Shown here: one piece after another, positions 7,353 through 16,183 of the stretch
Position numbering within the stretch: position 1 is the stretch's first letter
Layout: every line of letters starts with the position of its first letter
Assembly: GCA_947088345.1 (NCBI GenBank)
Contig: CAMUGE010000035.1
Coordinates: forward strand, 1-33,643
Origin: an uncultured Roseburia sp.
Lineage (GTDB): Bacteria > Bacillota > Clostridia > Lachnospirales > Lachnospiraceae
Length of the DNA: 33,643 nucleotides
Direction: 5' to 3'
Translations under genes and position numbers: made by a program
The notes under the pieces: model-generated
Database searches by the model: none
Seen by the model: only the letters and a program-made list of their open reading frames with translations
Told to the model about the DNA's origin: nothing

Positions 7353-7688
7353 TTACTTCTTTCTGTATTTCTTTTCAATCACAATCGTATAAACCGCCAT
7401 AGCCGTAATACTCAAAATCATCGCTCCGACAACGGATAAAAGAATCCATCCCGAATTTTGTCCTGCCAGTAACGGCAGGCCAAAAAGAATAAATACAATG
7501 CCATACGTACAAAAAAGTTTTGCCATCGCTGTATTGTACTGTTTGAGATCCGTTACCTCAAACATGCTCACATTGGCCCAAAAGCCCATCGGCCTTGCCT
7601 TTTTTGAAAAAAAGGAATAAACGCCCATGGCAATAAAGAAAATCCCTCCCATAGACCAGATTACAAACCCAAATATTCTTCCCGTCAT
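7353..7688 (-). CDS. Small membrane protein, three predicted helices
   Basis: About 111 residues. Hydrophobic segments lie near residues 4-22, 50-68 and 72-95, and the C-terminus is basic (IEKKYRKK), which suggests a cytoplasmic tail. A soluble-looking stretch (FFSKKARPMGFWANVSMFEVTDLKQYN) lies between the first two helices. It resembles the small clostridial membrane proteins grouped around DUF3784, but I am not certain of the family. The start is ATG 7688, chosen because GGAGGGA lies 7 nt upstream; the longer frame to 7769 runs into the upstream gene. It follows the DUF1700/DUF3887-like gene by 59 nt and is probably the last gene of the PadR-led unit. Confidence 0.75.
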   Translation of the reverse strand: MTGRIFGFVIWSMGGIFFIAMGVYSFFSKKARPMGFWANVSMFEVTDLKQYNTAMAKLFCTYGIVFILFGLPLLAGQNSGWILLSVVGAMILSITAMAVYTIVIEKKYRKK

Positions 7689-7747
7689 CCTCATTCCCTC
7701 CTTAATATATGTGTAAAAGCAAAGATCTGACAAGTGGCGCCGTCCCC

Positions 7748-8395
7748 CTATTTTACATAAAACCCGCAAAGCCGCATATCTTCCTCATACATCAGTGTGT
7801 ACGTCACAACCGTATTTTCATAAGTTACCGTGACCTGACCGACTGCCATATGCATATTTTTCTGTACCACTTCCTGTATATAAAACACTCCAACCTGTGT
7901 CCGCTCTCCCCAGTTTTCGTGAAACAGTTTCTTTACTTCGTCCATAGAAGATTTATTCAGAACACTCTGCATCTGCGCAGTCGCATTCTTCTGCATAGCA
8001 GCGTAATCCTCCTGCTCAAACAGTGTCACTGTCTCGATCATGGCGCTCTCCACCTGCTCTTTTGTAAACGTTTTGCTATCCTCAATTGCCCTCCCTTTCG
8101 GAATCTGCCAATAGATCAGATAAATCAGCGCGGCAGCAGCCAAAACAATGGGAATTGCAATTTTGAATCTCTTCCTGCAAAAATATCGTTTTCTCTCTGC
8201 AGGCGTTACGGATTCGTTAAAACCGTCGGCAACCTCCTGTACTGTTCCCATCTGTGCGAATATTTCTTCTGCTGCATCGCCCCTCTCCATCCGGGCTCTG
8301 ATATCGCAGAGAAGCTGCTCTCTGATATCCTTTTTCCTGGCGTCTGTCGCAATCACTTTTTTTACAATTGCGTCCACATATTTTTGCTCTGTCAT
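7748..8395 (-). CDS. DUF1700-like/DUF3887-like membrane protein
   Basis: About 215 residues. The N-terminal part (MTEQKYVDAIVKKV... to about residue 70) is a helical cytoplasmic region of the kind found in DUF1700-type proteins that accompany PadR regulators. One membrane segment follows at about 80-97 (IAIPIVLAAAALIYLIYW). The extracytoplasmic C-terminal half resembles DUF3887 (FEQEDYAAMQKNATAQM... VTVTYENTVVTYTLMY). The start is ATG 8395 with AGGAGG 6 nt upstream. It lies 43 nt downstream of padR. In the PadR/DUF1700 arrangement such proteins are thought to act with the regulator in membrane or sigma-factor signalling; the specific role here is unknown. Confidence 0.75.
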   Translation of the reverse strand: MTEQKYVDAIVKKVIATDARKKDIREQLLCDIRARMERGDAAEEIFAQMGTVQEVADGFNESVTPAERKRYFCRKRFKIAIPIVLAAAALIYLIYWQIPKGRAIEDSKTFTKEQVESAMIETVTLFEQEDYAAMQKNATAQMQSVLNKSSMDEVKKLFHENWGERTQVGVFYIQEVVQKNMHMAVGQVTVTYENTVVTYTLMYEEDMRLCGFYVK

Positions 8396-8438
8396 ATTCT
8401 GCCTCCTTTTTTTCGTGCAGCGCCTCACTGACAAAATG

Positions 8439-8786
8439 TCAATGACCCGCACGTTCACCCATAATCCTACAGATACCTCCGGAAATTCGCCTCCACACTG
8501 CCTCTATACCGACCAGAGCCGCCTTTCCGTTTTCCGTAATCTCATAATATTTTCTGGACTGCTGTCTTCCCTCCGCCCTGCTCCATTTGCTGATTACCAG
8601 CCCGTCGTCCTCCAGACGATATAAAACCGGATACAGTGTTCCGTCTTTGAGCAAAAAAGTCTCGCCGCTCTTTTCTTTCATCTCCTGAATAATCTGATAT
8701 CCGTATTTTGCCTCTGATTCCAGCAATTTCAGTACAAGCATATCCAGCACTCCTTTTTTCATCTGTCTTTCATATTTCTCATCCAT
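8439..8786 (-). CDS. PadR-family transcriptional regulator
   Basis: A 115-residue winged-helix regulator. The family pattern is clear: MKKGVLDMLVLKLLESEAKYGYQIIQEM, then TLYPVLYRLEDDGLV (recognition helix and wing), then GRQQSRKYYEITENGKAAL. The short C-terminal part fits the small subfamily s-PadR, which dimerises through its last helix. The start has GAGGTG 5 nt upstream. A strong promoter with an overlapping palindrome lies just ahead, so it very likely represses its own operon, which includes the two membrane proteins downstream. The inducer is unknown. Confidence 0.93.
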   Translation of the reverse strand: MDEKYERQMKKGVLDMLVLKLLESEAKYGYQIIQEMKEKSGETFLLKDGTLYPVLYRLEDDGLVISKWSRAEGRQQSRKYYEITENGKAALVGIEAVWRRISGGICRIMGERAGH

Positions 8787-8814
8787 TTGTTCACCTCGCT
8801 TACCTCTTCACATT

Positions 8815-8874
8815 CTAATACAATATGCTATGTATAACTAAGTATATTGTATTAGATATATTGATTTGTGTCAA
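8815..8874 (-). promoter_or_regulatory. padR promoter with 41-bp palindromic operator
   Basis: On the minus strand TTGACA (8869-8874), a 17-bp spacer and TACAAT (8846-8851) form a near-consensus sigma-70 promoter. A perfect 12-bp inverted repeat (arms 8815-8826 and 8844-8855, 17-bp centre that is itself partly palindromic) covers the -10 and the transcription start. Binding there would block RNA polymerase, as expected for PadR autorepression. Confidence 0.8.
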
Positions 8875-8887
8875 GCAGCAATACAGC

Positions 8888-8933
8888 AAAAAACTGCCGC
8901 ACCTGTGATTCTCTCTGTCACAGATGCAGCAGT
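8888..8933 (-). terminator. Rho-independent terminator of the 60-residue orphan
   Basis: A 16-bp stem with a few mismatches (arms 8893-8908 and 8918-8933) is followed on the minus strand by TTTTTT. It lies 47 bases past the stop of the small gene and just upstream of the padR promoter, insulating the two. Confidence 0.85.
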
Positions 8934-8980
8934 CTCCCATGGGTATTTCCCGTATTTTGTTTTTGCCGGAGTCCTGATGT

Positions 8981-9163
8981 TTAAAACATCTGATTCACTA
9001 CATCAACCACCCGCTCCGAACGCTCACCGTCCCGATATGCGTTGTAGAGCTGCTCCTTTTGCGCTTCGCTCAGTTTCTCATGCGGCATCCTAAGCTCCAT
9101 GTCTGCCAGCCCAAGCGTATAGATTCCGTTCTCAATCCACCCGGCGCCCATCCAGTTATCCAT
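8981..9163 (-). CDS. Small hypothetical protein, 60 residues
   Basis: I do not recognise this protein. It opens MDNWMGAGWIENG, carries LADMELRMPHEKLSEAQKEQLYNAYRDGE, and ends VVDVVNQMF. The second half is charged and should be helical; there is no signal peptide or membrane segment. It is supported as a real gene by AGGAGGAGGG just before the ATG and by a strong terminator downstream. It stands alone between the HEAT-like gene and padR. Confidence 0.6.
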   Translation of the reverse strand: MDNWMGAGWIENGIYTLGLADMELRMPHEKLSEAQKEQLYNAYRDGERSERVVDVVNQMF

Positions 9164-9264
9164 GACAGCCCTCCTCCTGAAAAAGTATGAACAACCATTT
9201 TCATTAAAAAAATGTCTGCCGTCATAGTATATACGTGATATCGTCCGCTATACTGGAAAAATTT

Positions 9265-10968
9265 TTATCTATCGCTCATAAGCTCGTTTAAAAGCTGATA
9301 ATATTCCGGATAATTTTGTTCTTTCTCCTTGTAATCGGGTTCTTTCGCCAATATTTCCCTGTCAATCTGTTTTCTCTCCGCCTGCGACAGCAGAATTTTT
9401 TGTTTTGCAAACAGCTCCGCAGCAGCGAAACGCACATAATAAGGGCTGTCGCCAAGGCGAGCCAACAGTGCCTGTCTGACTTTGGGATTATCAAAATACG
9501 CGTTCTGCCGACCTGCAACTTCTAATGCTGCCGCGCGTATTTGCGGGTTATAGTCCTCTAAAAAGCACACCAGCAACGCATCGTCTCGAAACGCACAATC
9601 GGTAAGGACGCCCAGCTTGTATTCAAATTTCTGCGTACTTTGATATTCATCACCGAATATCTGCCGATAAGACTGCGGCCTTTTTTGTGCCGCCCTGCTT
9701 TTTGCCGCCTCGCAGATTTCTGTATAAAACCGTTTCTTAAGTTCCCTGCTCCCGTGTCTGGCAAGATACGTCTCAAAAAACAGGTTCGCAACCGTGCATT
9801 CTTTCTGCCTGACATAGCGCTGCTCGATCTCCTCATCTACATATGTGATCTCGTTTTTTTCTATATAACCGATTAACTGGGCGCTGTGCCCCTCGCTCAT
9901 ACTGCAAACAATACTTTTCAGCCTTCCCGGATCGGAACATTCCTCAACACAGATACGCGCCCTCTCATACGCCGCTTCATATTCCTCACTGGTACAGCTG
10001 TTTAACAGTTCCCCGCGATACTGTTCGTCATCAAGAAACTCCGATACTGTCAGCATACCAAAAAAAGTAATATCGGGGTAAACGCTCTCGTCAAGAAACT
10101 TAAGAAACGGCGCCAGATATCCGTCAAACGGGCGCTCCAAATCCAAAAGTCCGCCGCAGGGAGCCGGCTCAAAAAACAGCGTATAAAACAACTCCAGCAG
10201 GGATTCACTCAGTTCCTTATCCTCTTTTGCCGCTTTTAAAAGCTCGCCGACATTTAATGTGGATGCGAGCGAAAAACACACCTCCATCGGGATACAGTTA
10301 TTGCTCAGCGTTCCAATCAGGATATCGCGCTGATTCTCAATTTTCTCCAATATCCAGTTCTCACCCATCAGCCGCTCCCCGTAATCAATTGCCCCCCAGT
10401 CGCTGCTGACAGCAAGAAGCCGAAATGCCGTCTTTAAAAAATCCGTATCCTGTTCCATCCAAAGATTCAGGATATAGGCAGTATAGATAGAAAACTCCTC
10501 ATACTGTCCGGCCATAAAATAATCATCCAAAAGCTCTCTGCACTTTCTCATGCGAGCTGTCATTTCCATGCTTAACTTAAATACTTCCGCGTCAATTGTC
10601 TGATATAAGATTTCCCGAAACGCCTCGTAAACTGTCTCGTTGTATTTTTTTTCAGAAATACGGTCTATTAAACCGTCAATCAGATCCGCCGTATTAAATT
10701 CCAGCTGTTCCAGATGCTCCCTGGCTCGTCCGGCGTCCGACTCTCCCCGGTATATCTGCCCGATTATCTCCATAATCGTTGGGATTACAGACTCCCCGTT
10801 CTCCGTATTCCCTTTCATATGCTCCAGAAATCCCGCCGAAATCCGAATGCCGTCCTCCTTTGCCGGGTGAAGCGCATCGTCCGCTTTTCTTATGTCTAAG
10901 ATACCGTCTGTCGTATTTTCTTTCAAAATCTGATAAATCGGTTTCCTCCCCATTCGCCTATCCCCCAT
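9265..10968 (-). CDS. HEAT-like alpha-helical repeat protein, unknown function
   Basis: A 567-residue soluble, almost entirely alpha-helical protein. The clearest repeat-like stretch is near the C-terminus (FLEDYNPQIRAAALEVAGRQ, then RLGDSPYYVRFAAAELFAKQ), which has the paired-helix spacing of HEAT repeats. No catalytic motif is evident. Such proteins usually act as scaffolds for protein partners. It follows the RNase H gene by 25 nt, with no terminator between, and is the last gene of the long pyrH-to-polC run, so it is probably co-expressed with replication genes. The start is uncertain: ATG 10968 has a weak ribosome binding site and ATG 10953 is preceded by GGGGGAT, five codons shorter. 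Confidence 0.75.
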   Translation of the reverse strand: MGDRRMGRKPIYQILKENTTDGILDIRKADDALHPAKEDGIRISAGFLEHMKGNTENGESVIPTIMEIIGQIYRGESDAGRAREHLEQLEFNTADLIDGLIDRISEKKYNETVYEAFREILYQTIDAEVFKLSMEMTARMRKCRELLDDYFMAGQYEEFSIYTAYILNLWMEQDTDFLKTAFRLLAVSSDWGAIDYGERLMGENWILEKIENQRDILIGTLSNNCIPMEVCFSLASTLNVGELLKAAKEDKELSESLLELFYTLFFEPAPCGGLLDLERPFDGYLAPFLKFLDESVYPDITFFGMLTVSEFLDDEQYRGELLNSCTSEEYEAAYERARICVEECSDPGRLKSIVCSMSEGHSAQLIGYIEKNEITYVDEEIEQRYVRQKECTVANLFFETYLARHGSRELKKRFYTEICEAAKSRAAQKRPQSYRQIFGDEYQSTQKFEYKLGVLTDCAFRDDALLVCFLEDYNPQIRAAALEVAGRQNAYFDNPKVRQALLARLGDSPYYVRFAAAELFAKQKILLSQAERKQIDREILAKEPDYKEKEQNYPEYYQLLNELMSDR

Positions 10969-10993
10969 TCGCAGCTTCGCTAAGAAGTCCGTC

Positions 10994-11620
10994 TCAAACT
11001 GACTGACATGTTATTCCAAGCGCTTCCTTTGCAAGTCTGTCCGCAAGTTCATTATAAGTATCGCCGGAATGTCCTTTCACTTTCTCAAAGCGAATTTTTA
11101 CTTTCGCGGCAGCTTCCCGATAAAAAGCGGCATAAGCGATCGTCCCGGCTTTTGTCGCTTTCCAGTCCCCGGTACACCATCTCGCGATCCCCTCATAATC
11201 GTGGTATATGGTAACGCTTTCAATCTGATGCTCCATGCAGTAGCGCATAGCAGCTTTTGCGCCTTCGATTTCCCCGGCGACATTGCGCATGGAGGAAAGT
11301 TCCCTGTCCGAAAATTTTCCGTTAAAATGCAACTCTTTTCCCTGATAAAACAGTACCATGCCATAGGAATATTCTTTTGTTTTCACATGATAGCTTCCGT
11401 CGACATAAGCGACTGCGCCTTCTTTTTTCTCCGCACATTCCTGTACTTCACTGTCCTCTTTCTGTGCATCTGCCTTTAGAAAGTGTTCCGCGTCCTCTCT
11501 TGCTGCAAAACTCTTAAAGACGGCGCCGGAATATCCCGCGGTCTGTTTCTGGCATTCCGCCCATGTCTCGTAAATACCGGCTGCCCTGCCCTTTTTTACC
11601 GCATAAAACTTTTTTGCCAT
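10994..11620 (-). CDS. rnhA: Ribonuclease H with N-terminal viroplasmin domain
   Basis: Degrades RNA in RNA-DNA hybrids, for example primers and R-loops. About 208 residues. The N-terminal part (AKKFYAVKKGRAAGIYETWAE... to about 45) is the viroplasmin-like hybrid-binding domain found in eukaryotic RNase H1 and many clostridial enzymes. The catalytic domain has all four acidic residues in context: YVDGSY, EIEGAKAA, YHDYEG and NELADRLAKEAL. The start is ATG 11620, with GGGAGGG 3-4 nt upstream; the longer frame overlaps polC. It lies 16 nt after polC, and the pairing with the replicase suits a role in removing Okazaki primers. Confidence 0.93.
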   Translation of the reverse strand: MAKKFYAVKKGRAAGIYETWAECQKQTAGYSGAVFKSFAAREDAEHFLKADAQKEDSEVQECAEKKEGAVAYVDGSYHVKTKEYSYGMVLFYQGKELHFNGKFSDRELSSMRNVAGEIEGAKAAMRYCMEHQIESVTIYHDYEGIARWCTGDWKATKAGTIAYAAFYREAAAKVKIRFEKVKGHSGDTYNELADRLAKEALGITCQSV

Positions 11621-11636
11621 AATCCCTCCCATTCGT

Positions 11637-14600
11637 TTATGCAAAATCAAACAGTGAAAACTGATTTGTCTCCGGCATGTCCTTTAACAGTCCAAGATCT
11701 GTCATCAGGTCGATGACAGTCCTTGTCGCCTTTGTCCGCTGTCTGAAGTCATCTTTTGATAAAAATCTGCCGTCTTTTGCAGCCTCCGCAACCGCAATTG
11801 CAGCCGTATCGCCCATCCCGTCAATCGTATTGAGCGCAGGCATTAATTTGCCGTCCATAATCTGGAAACGATCCGGTTTTGCCAGATAGATATCAATCGG
11901 CAGAAAACCAAATCCTCTCGCATACATCTCCTGCACAATTTTCATATCCCGGTAGACATCCTGCTCCTTTTTTGACAGCGAATCTTTTCTTCTGGTATAA
12001 TCCTGATAAAAATATTCCAGGCGTTCTTTTCCCTGACACATAATCTCGTAGTTAAACCCGGTCGCACGTATGGAAAAATAAGCCGCATAGTAGGCAAGCG
12101 GGTAAAAAACCTTACAGTACGCAATACGCCATGCCATCATAACATAAGCGGCCGCATGCGCTTTCGGAAACATATATTTGATCTTCAGACAGGACTCAAT
12201 GTACCAGTCCGGCACGTCATGGCTCGTCATCTCCGCTTTCCACTCATCCTTTAAGCCTTTCCCCTTTCGGACGGATTCCATAATGGTAAACGAAAGTTCA
12301 CTGTCAAGCCCTTTCTGGATCAGATAAATCATAATATCGTCACGCGTACAGATGGCTGTGGAAATTGTCGCAAGTCCCTGCTCGATCAATGTCTGCGCAT
12401 TTCCAAGCCAAACGTCCGTTCCGTGTGAAAGACCCGAAATTCGAACCATATCGGAAAATTCCTGCGGTTTGGCATCAATTACCATCTGCATCGCAAACTC
12501 TGTTCCAAACTCCGGAATGCCAAGGCAGCCAAGCGGGATTCCGTGCAGGTCGTCCGGCGTGATCCCAAGCGCTTCAATATTCTGAAACAGCGACATTACC
12601 GTCGTATCATCCAGCGGTATTTCTGTCGGATCGATCCCTGTCAGATCCTGTAACATGCGTATCATCGTCGGATCATCGTGTCCCAAGATATCAAGTTTTA
12701 ACAGATTGTGGTCAATCGAATGGTAATCAAAATGCGTGGTGACAATCGGAGTCGCCATATCATTTGCCGGATGCTGTACCGGCGTGAACGTATTGATATC
12801 CTCTCCGACCGGCAGCACGACAATGCCGCCCGGATGCTGCCCCGTCGTCCGCCTGACGCCGACGCATCCTTTTACAATTCGGTCAATCTCACAGTTTCTC
12901 TTTCTTATGCCTCGCTCCTCATAATAGTTTTTGATATACCCAAAAGCCGTCTTATCGGCCAGCGTACCGATCGTTCCGGCCCGAAACGTCTGTCCGTAAC
13001 CAAAAATCACCTCGCAGTAGGCGTGCGCTTTACTCTGGTATTCACCAGAAAAGTTTAAGTCGATATCCGGTTCCTTATTCCCTTTAAATCCCAGAAACGT
13101 CTCAAACGGAATGTCAAAACCGTCCTTTACTAATTTGCGCCCGCAAACCGGACAGACCTTATCCGGCATATCGCACCCGCTTCTCCCGGAAAAGGCTTTT
13201 ACTTCCGGCGAATCAAAATCGCTGTATTTGCATACCGCACACCGGTAATGTGCCTGCAGCGGATTGACCTCAGTAATTCCGGCCATCGTCGCAGCGAAAG
13301 AAGAGCCGACCGATCCGCGGGAACCGACCAGATAACCGTCCTCGTTTGACTTCCACACCAGTTTCTGCGCAATAATATACATCACGGCATATCCGTTTGA
13401 GATAATCGAGTTTAACTCCCGGTCAAGACGCTCTTTCACAATCGCCGGCAGGTTCTCCCCATAAAGCGCATGTGCTTTCGTATAACAGATATCGTGCAGC
13501 ATCTGATCTGAATTTTCAATGACGGGCGGACATTTATCCGGGCGCACCGGCGCAATTTTTTCACACATATCAGCGATCTTATTCGGATTTGTGACGACCA
13601 CCTCCATCGCTTTCTCACTGCCCAGATATGCAAATTCTTTTAACATTTCCTCCGTCGTGTGCAGATAGAGCGGCGCCTGATCGTCCGCATCTTTAAATCC
13701 TTTTCCGGCCATAATAATACGCCGGTAAACCTCGTCCTCCGGGTCCAGGAAATGCACATCACAGGTTGCCACAACCGGTTTCTGAAACTGCTCTCCCAGT
13801 TTCACAATCCTGCGGTTGATCTCCATCAGCTCTTCCTCTGTATTGACAGGCTCTCGCTCGCTTTTTATCATAAACGCATTATTGCCCAGCGGCTGGATCT
13901 CAAGATAATCATAAAAAGCTACAAGGCGCGCGATCTCCTCCTTTGGGCGTTCACCCAAAATCGCGCGGTAGAGCTCGCCGGCTTCGCAGGCCGACCCAAG
14001 AAGCAGCCCTTCCCTGTATTTGACAAGTTCGCTCTTTGGTATTCTTGGCCTCCCCCGAAAATAAACAAGATGCGACATCGATACCAGACGGTACAGATTA
14101 ATACGCCCGATATCGTTTGCCGCCAGAAGAATCGCATGATAAGTCGGCATCTTTCCAATCGTCTCCACCGATACCTGGCCCATCCGATTGACGTCGTCAA
14201 GTGTATGGATTCCCCGCTCAAGAAGCATTTCAATCATTTTTACAAATATCTCCGCCGTACACCCGGCATCGTCCACTGCCCTGTGATGATTTTCCAGAGA
14301 CACACCGAGCGCCTTTGCAACGGTATCCAGTTTAAAACGATTTAAATTCGGAAGCAGAATACGCGCTAACGCAACCGTATCGACAATCGTAAATTCCCGC
14401 TCAATTCCCAAACGGCTGCAGTTATTAATAATAAAACTCATATCAAAATCCGCGTTGTGGGCGACCATAACGGCCCCCTCGCAAAACGCCAGAAACTCGG
14501 GGAGAACCGCTTCAATCAAAGGCGCCCCGAGCACCATATCGTCGCGAATCGAGGTCAGTTCCTCAATACGATAGGGAATCGGCTCTTTCGGATTTACAAA

Positions 14601-16172
14601 AGTGGAGAACCTGTCCGTAATTTTCCCGTCCACTAATTTCACAGCGCCAATTTCAATAATTTTATTGCGCAGCGGAGAAAATCCTGTCGTCTCCAAATCG
14701 AACACCACATAACAATCCTTAAGACTCTGATTTTTTGAGTTGACAATAACCTCCTTTAAATCATCGACAAGATAAGCCTCCACCCCATAAATCACCTTAA
14801 AATCCTCATCCGGCGAAACGGCATGGTTCGCGTCCGGAAAAGCCTGTACATCGCCGTGGTCTGTGACTGCAATAGCCCTGTGGCCCCATTTTTTTGCACG
14901 CTTAATAAGATCCTTTACCTCGGAAACACCGTCCATATCGCTCATTTTCGTATGACAGTGAAGCTCCACCCTCTTTGCGGCGCTCATATCCATCCTGACC
15001 GAAGTAAAATCCGAAATTTTTTTCATACCGACAACCGATGCAATCGTAAGCTCACTGTCATAACGGTCAATCGCTGTCACGCCCTTTATTTTTACGAAAG
15101 CCCCCTTTGTAAGTCCCCGCTCCTCCATCTGTGCGTACTGCTCCGCCCGTATAAAAATCTTGATACCGATGGAATCGGTAAAGTCCGTAGCCGTCATCAT
15201 TACAATACGCTTTTCGTTGCGTATATCCCGCGTCTCAAGCGTCATAATCTGACAGCGTATCGTCACCTCGCCCATCTCGCCGACAATCTTTTCGATCTCA
15301 ATCGGCTCGTCGTCAAAATCGCGCCCGTAAATGACATCGGGATTATTTGAACGCACCGCTTTTGTTGTTTTTGAAAAGCTTCTGGATTTTGCGGATGAAA
15401 ATTTGGAAGACATACCGTTTTTCGATCCGTTTTGAAATGCCGTACCGGACGCTGTCTGCTTTTTTGACGCTATATCGGCGCCATCCAGTAGTACGGCATT
15501 TGCAGATGATAATCCCCCCAAAACAGAGGAACCACGGTCATCTTCCATTGCGCCTGCCGCTTCTGTGTCTGCATGCTGTCCCTCTGTCTGACGCTGCACA
15601 CGCTGTACAATATTATGTACCTCCATCGCAATCTTAAGGTCGCTGTCCTTTTTATGTCTGCTCTCCTTTGGCGGAACATACGATACTTCCACAATCAGGT
15701 CCATGCCGCATCGCTCACAGACAATTTTTTCCAGAAATTCCACGACATCGTTTGCCCTGGTCTGCGCTATAATCGTATCTTCCATCGTCAACTGCAGACG
15801 GTTTTGCTCGGGAAATGCCAGCTTTGCGGTGCGAAGCAGGTTATACTCCATCAGGCTTACCGCTTTTAATTCCTCGAGCATACTCTCCCAGTAAATTTCA
15901 ATCAGTTTTTCCGGCGTATACTGTCTGGAAAGCCGGTATTTTTCTATCACTTTTACATCCATCCGCTTCCCCTTAAAAATCTGTTCGCGAATGGAGTTCT
16001 CCAGCCGGTAAATATTTTTTTTATCTATCAGACGCGTCGCATTTAAATAAACCCGTATTCGGTCCTTTTCGCGGTTCATTCCGACTTTCGTTACTTCCGC
16101 CTCTGAAAGCAGGCTTTTTAACTCCCCTTTCAGTTCCAGAGAGGGAAAAACTTCAAAAAACAGTTTTGTCAT
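11637..16172 (-). CDS. polC: DNA polymerase III alpha subunit, PolC type
   Basis: Main replicative polymerase of low-GC Gram-positives, acting at the fork with built-in 3'-5' proofreading. 1511 residues is slightly longer than usual (about 1440). Layout: N-terminal domains to about 200; a low-complexity Ser/Lys-rich linker (about 200-270); an OB-fold from about 280; a PHP domain starting near 400 (ELHCHTKMSDMDG, AVTDHGD); an inserted DEDDh exonuclease at about 485-640 (FDLETTGF, HNADFD, HHRAVDDAG); the palm near 950-1040 with GSRGSVGSSF, a four-Cys zinc site (CAVC...CPVCG) and the catalytic PDIDLNF. It starts 11 nt after ispG within the long operon. The linker probably accounts for the extra length. 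All catalytic motifs are intact. Confidence 0.98.
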   Translation of the reverse strand: MTKLFFEVFPSLELKGELKSLLSEAEVTKVGMNREKDRIRVYLNATRLIDKKNIYRLENSIREQIFKGKRMDVKVIEKYRLSRQYTPEKLIEIYWESMLEELKAVSLMEYNLLRTAKLAFPEQNRLQLTMEDTIIAQTRANDVVEFLEKIVCERCGMDLIVEVSYVPPKESRHKKDSDLKIAMEVHNIVQRVQRQTEGQHADTEAAGAMEDDRGSSVLGGLSSANAVLLDGADIASKKQTASGTAFQNGSKNGMSSKFSSAKSRSFSKTTKAVRSNNPDVIYGRDFDDEPIEIEKIVGEMGEVTIRCQIMTLETRDIRNEKRIVMMTATDFTDSIGIKIFIRAEQYAQMEERGLTKGAFVKIKGVTAIDRYDSELTIASVVGMKKISDFTSVRMDMSAAKRVELHCHTKMSDMDGVSEVKDLIKRAKKWGHRAIAVTDHGDVQAFPDANHAVSPDEDFKVIYGVEAYLVDDLKEVIVNSKNQSLKDCYVVFDLETTGFSPLRNKIIEIGAVKLVDGKITDRFSTFVNPKEPIPYRIEELTSIRDDMVLGAPLIEAVLPEFLAFCEGAVMVAHNADFDMSFIINNCSRLGIEREFTIVDTVALARILLPNLNRFKLDTVAKALGVSLENHHRAVDDAGCTAEIFVKMIEMLLERGIHTLDDVNRMGQVSVETIGKMPTYHAILLAANDIGRINLYRLVSMSHLVYFRGRPRIPKSELVKYREGLLLGSACEAGELYRAILGERPKEEIARLVAFYDYLEIQPLGNNAFMIKSEREPVNTEEELMEINRRIVKLGEQFQKPVVATCDVHFLDPEDEVYRRIIMAGKGFKDADDQAPLYLHTTEEMLKEFAYLGSEKAMEVVVTNPNKIADMCEKIAPVRPDKCPPVIENSDQMLHDICYTKAHALYGENLPAIVKERLDRELNSIISNGYAVMYIIAQKLVWKSNEDGYLVGSRGSVGSSFAATMAGITEVNPLQAHYRCAVCKYSDFDSPEVKAFSGRSGCDMPDKVCPVCGRKLVKDGFDIPFETFLGFKGNKEPDIDLNFSGEYQSKAHAYCEVIFGYGQTFRAGTIGTLADKTAFGYIKNYYEERGIRKRNCEIDRIVKGCVGVRRTTGQHPGGIVVLPVGEDINTFTPVQHPANDMATPIVTTHFDYHSIDHNLLKLDILGHDDPTMIRMLQDLTGIDPTEIPLDDTTVMSLFQNIEALGITPDDLHGIPLGCLGIPEFGTEFAMQMVIDAKPQEFSDMVRISGLSHGTDVWLGNAQTLIEQGLATISTAICTRDDIMIYLIQKGLDSELSFTIMESVRKGKGLKDEWKAEMTSHDVPDWYIESCLKIKYMFPKAHAAAYVMMAWRIAYCKVFYPLAYYAAYFSIRATGFNYEIMCQGKERLEYFYQDYTRRKDSLSKKEQDVYRDMKIVQEMYARGFGFLPIDIYLAKPDRFQIMDGKLMPALNTIDGMGDTAAIAVAEAAKDGRFLSKDDFRQRTKATRTVIDLMTDLGLLKDMPETNQFSLFDFA

Positions 16173-16183
16173 ATCCTAAGCCT

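Noticed and set aside
7709-8431. A 240-codon plus-strand frame across the DUF1700-like gene
   Set aside because: It mirrors a real minus-strand gene with a good ribosome binding site and a membrane/DUF3887-like pattern; its own composition is Cys/His-rich, typical of an antisense frame.
13659-14345. A 228-codon plus-strand frame inside polC
   Set aside because: It is antisense to the exonuclease and PHP region of an intact polC, has no ribosome binding site and no family resemblance.
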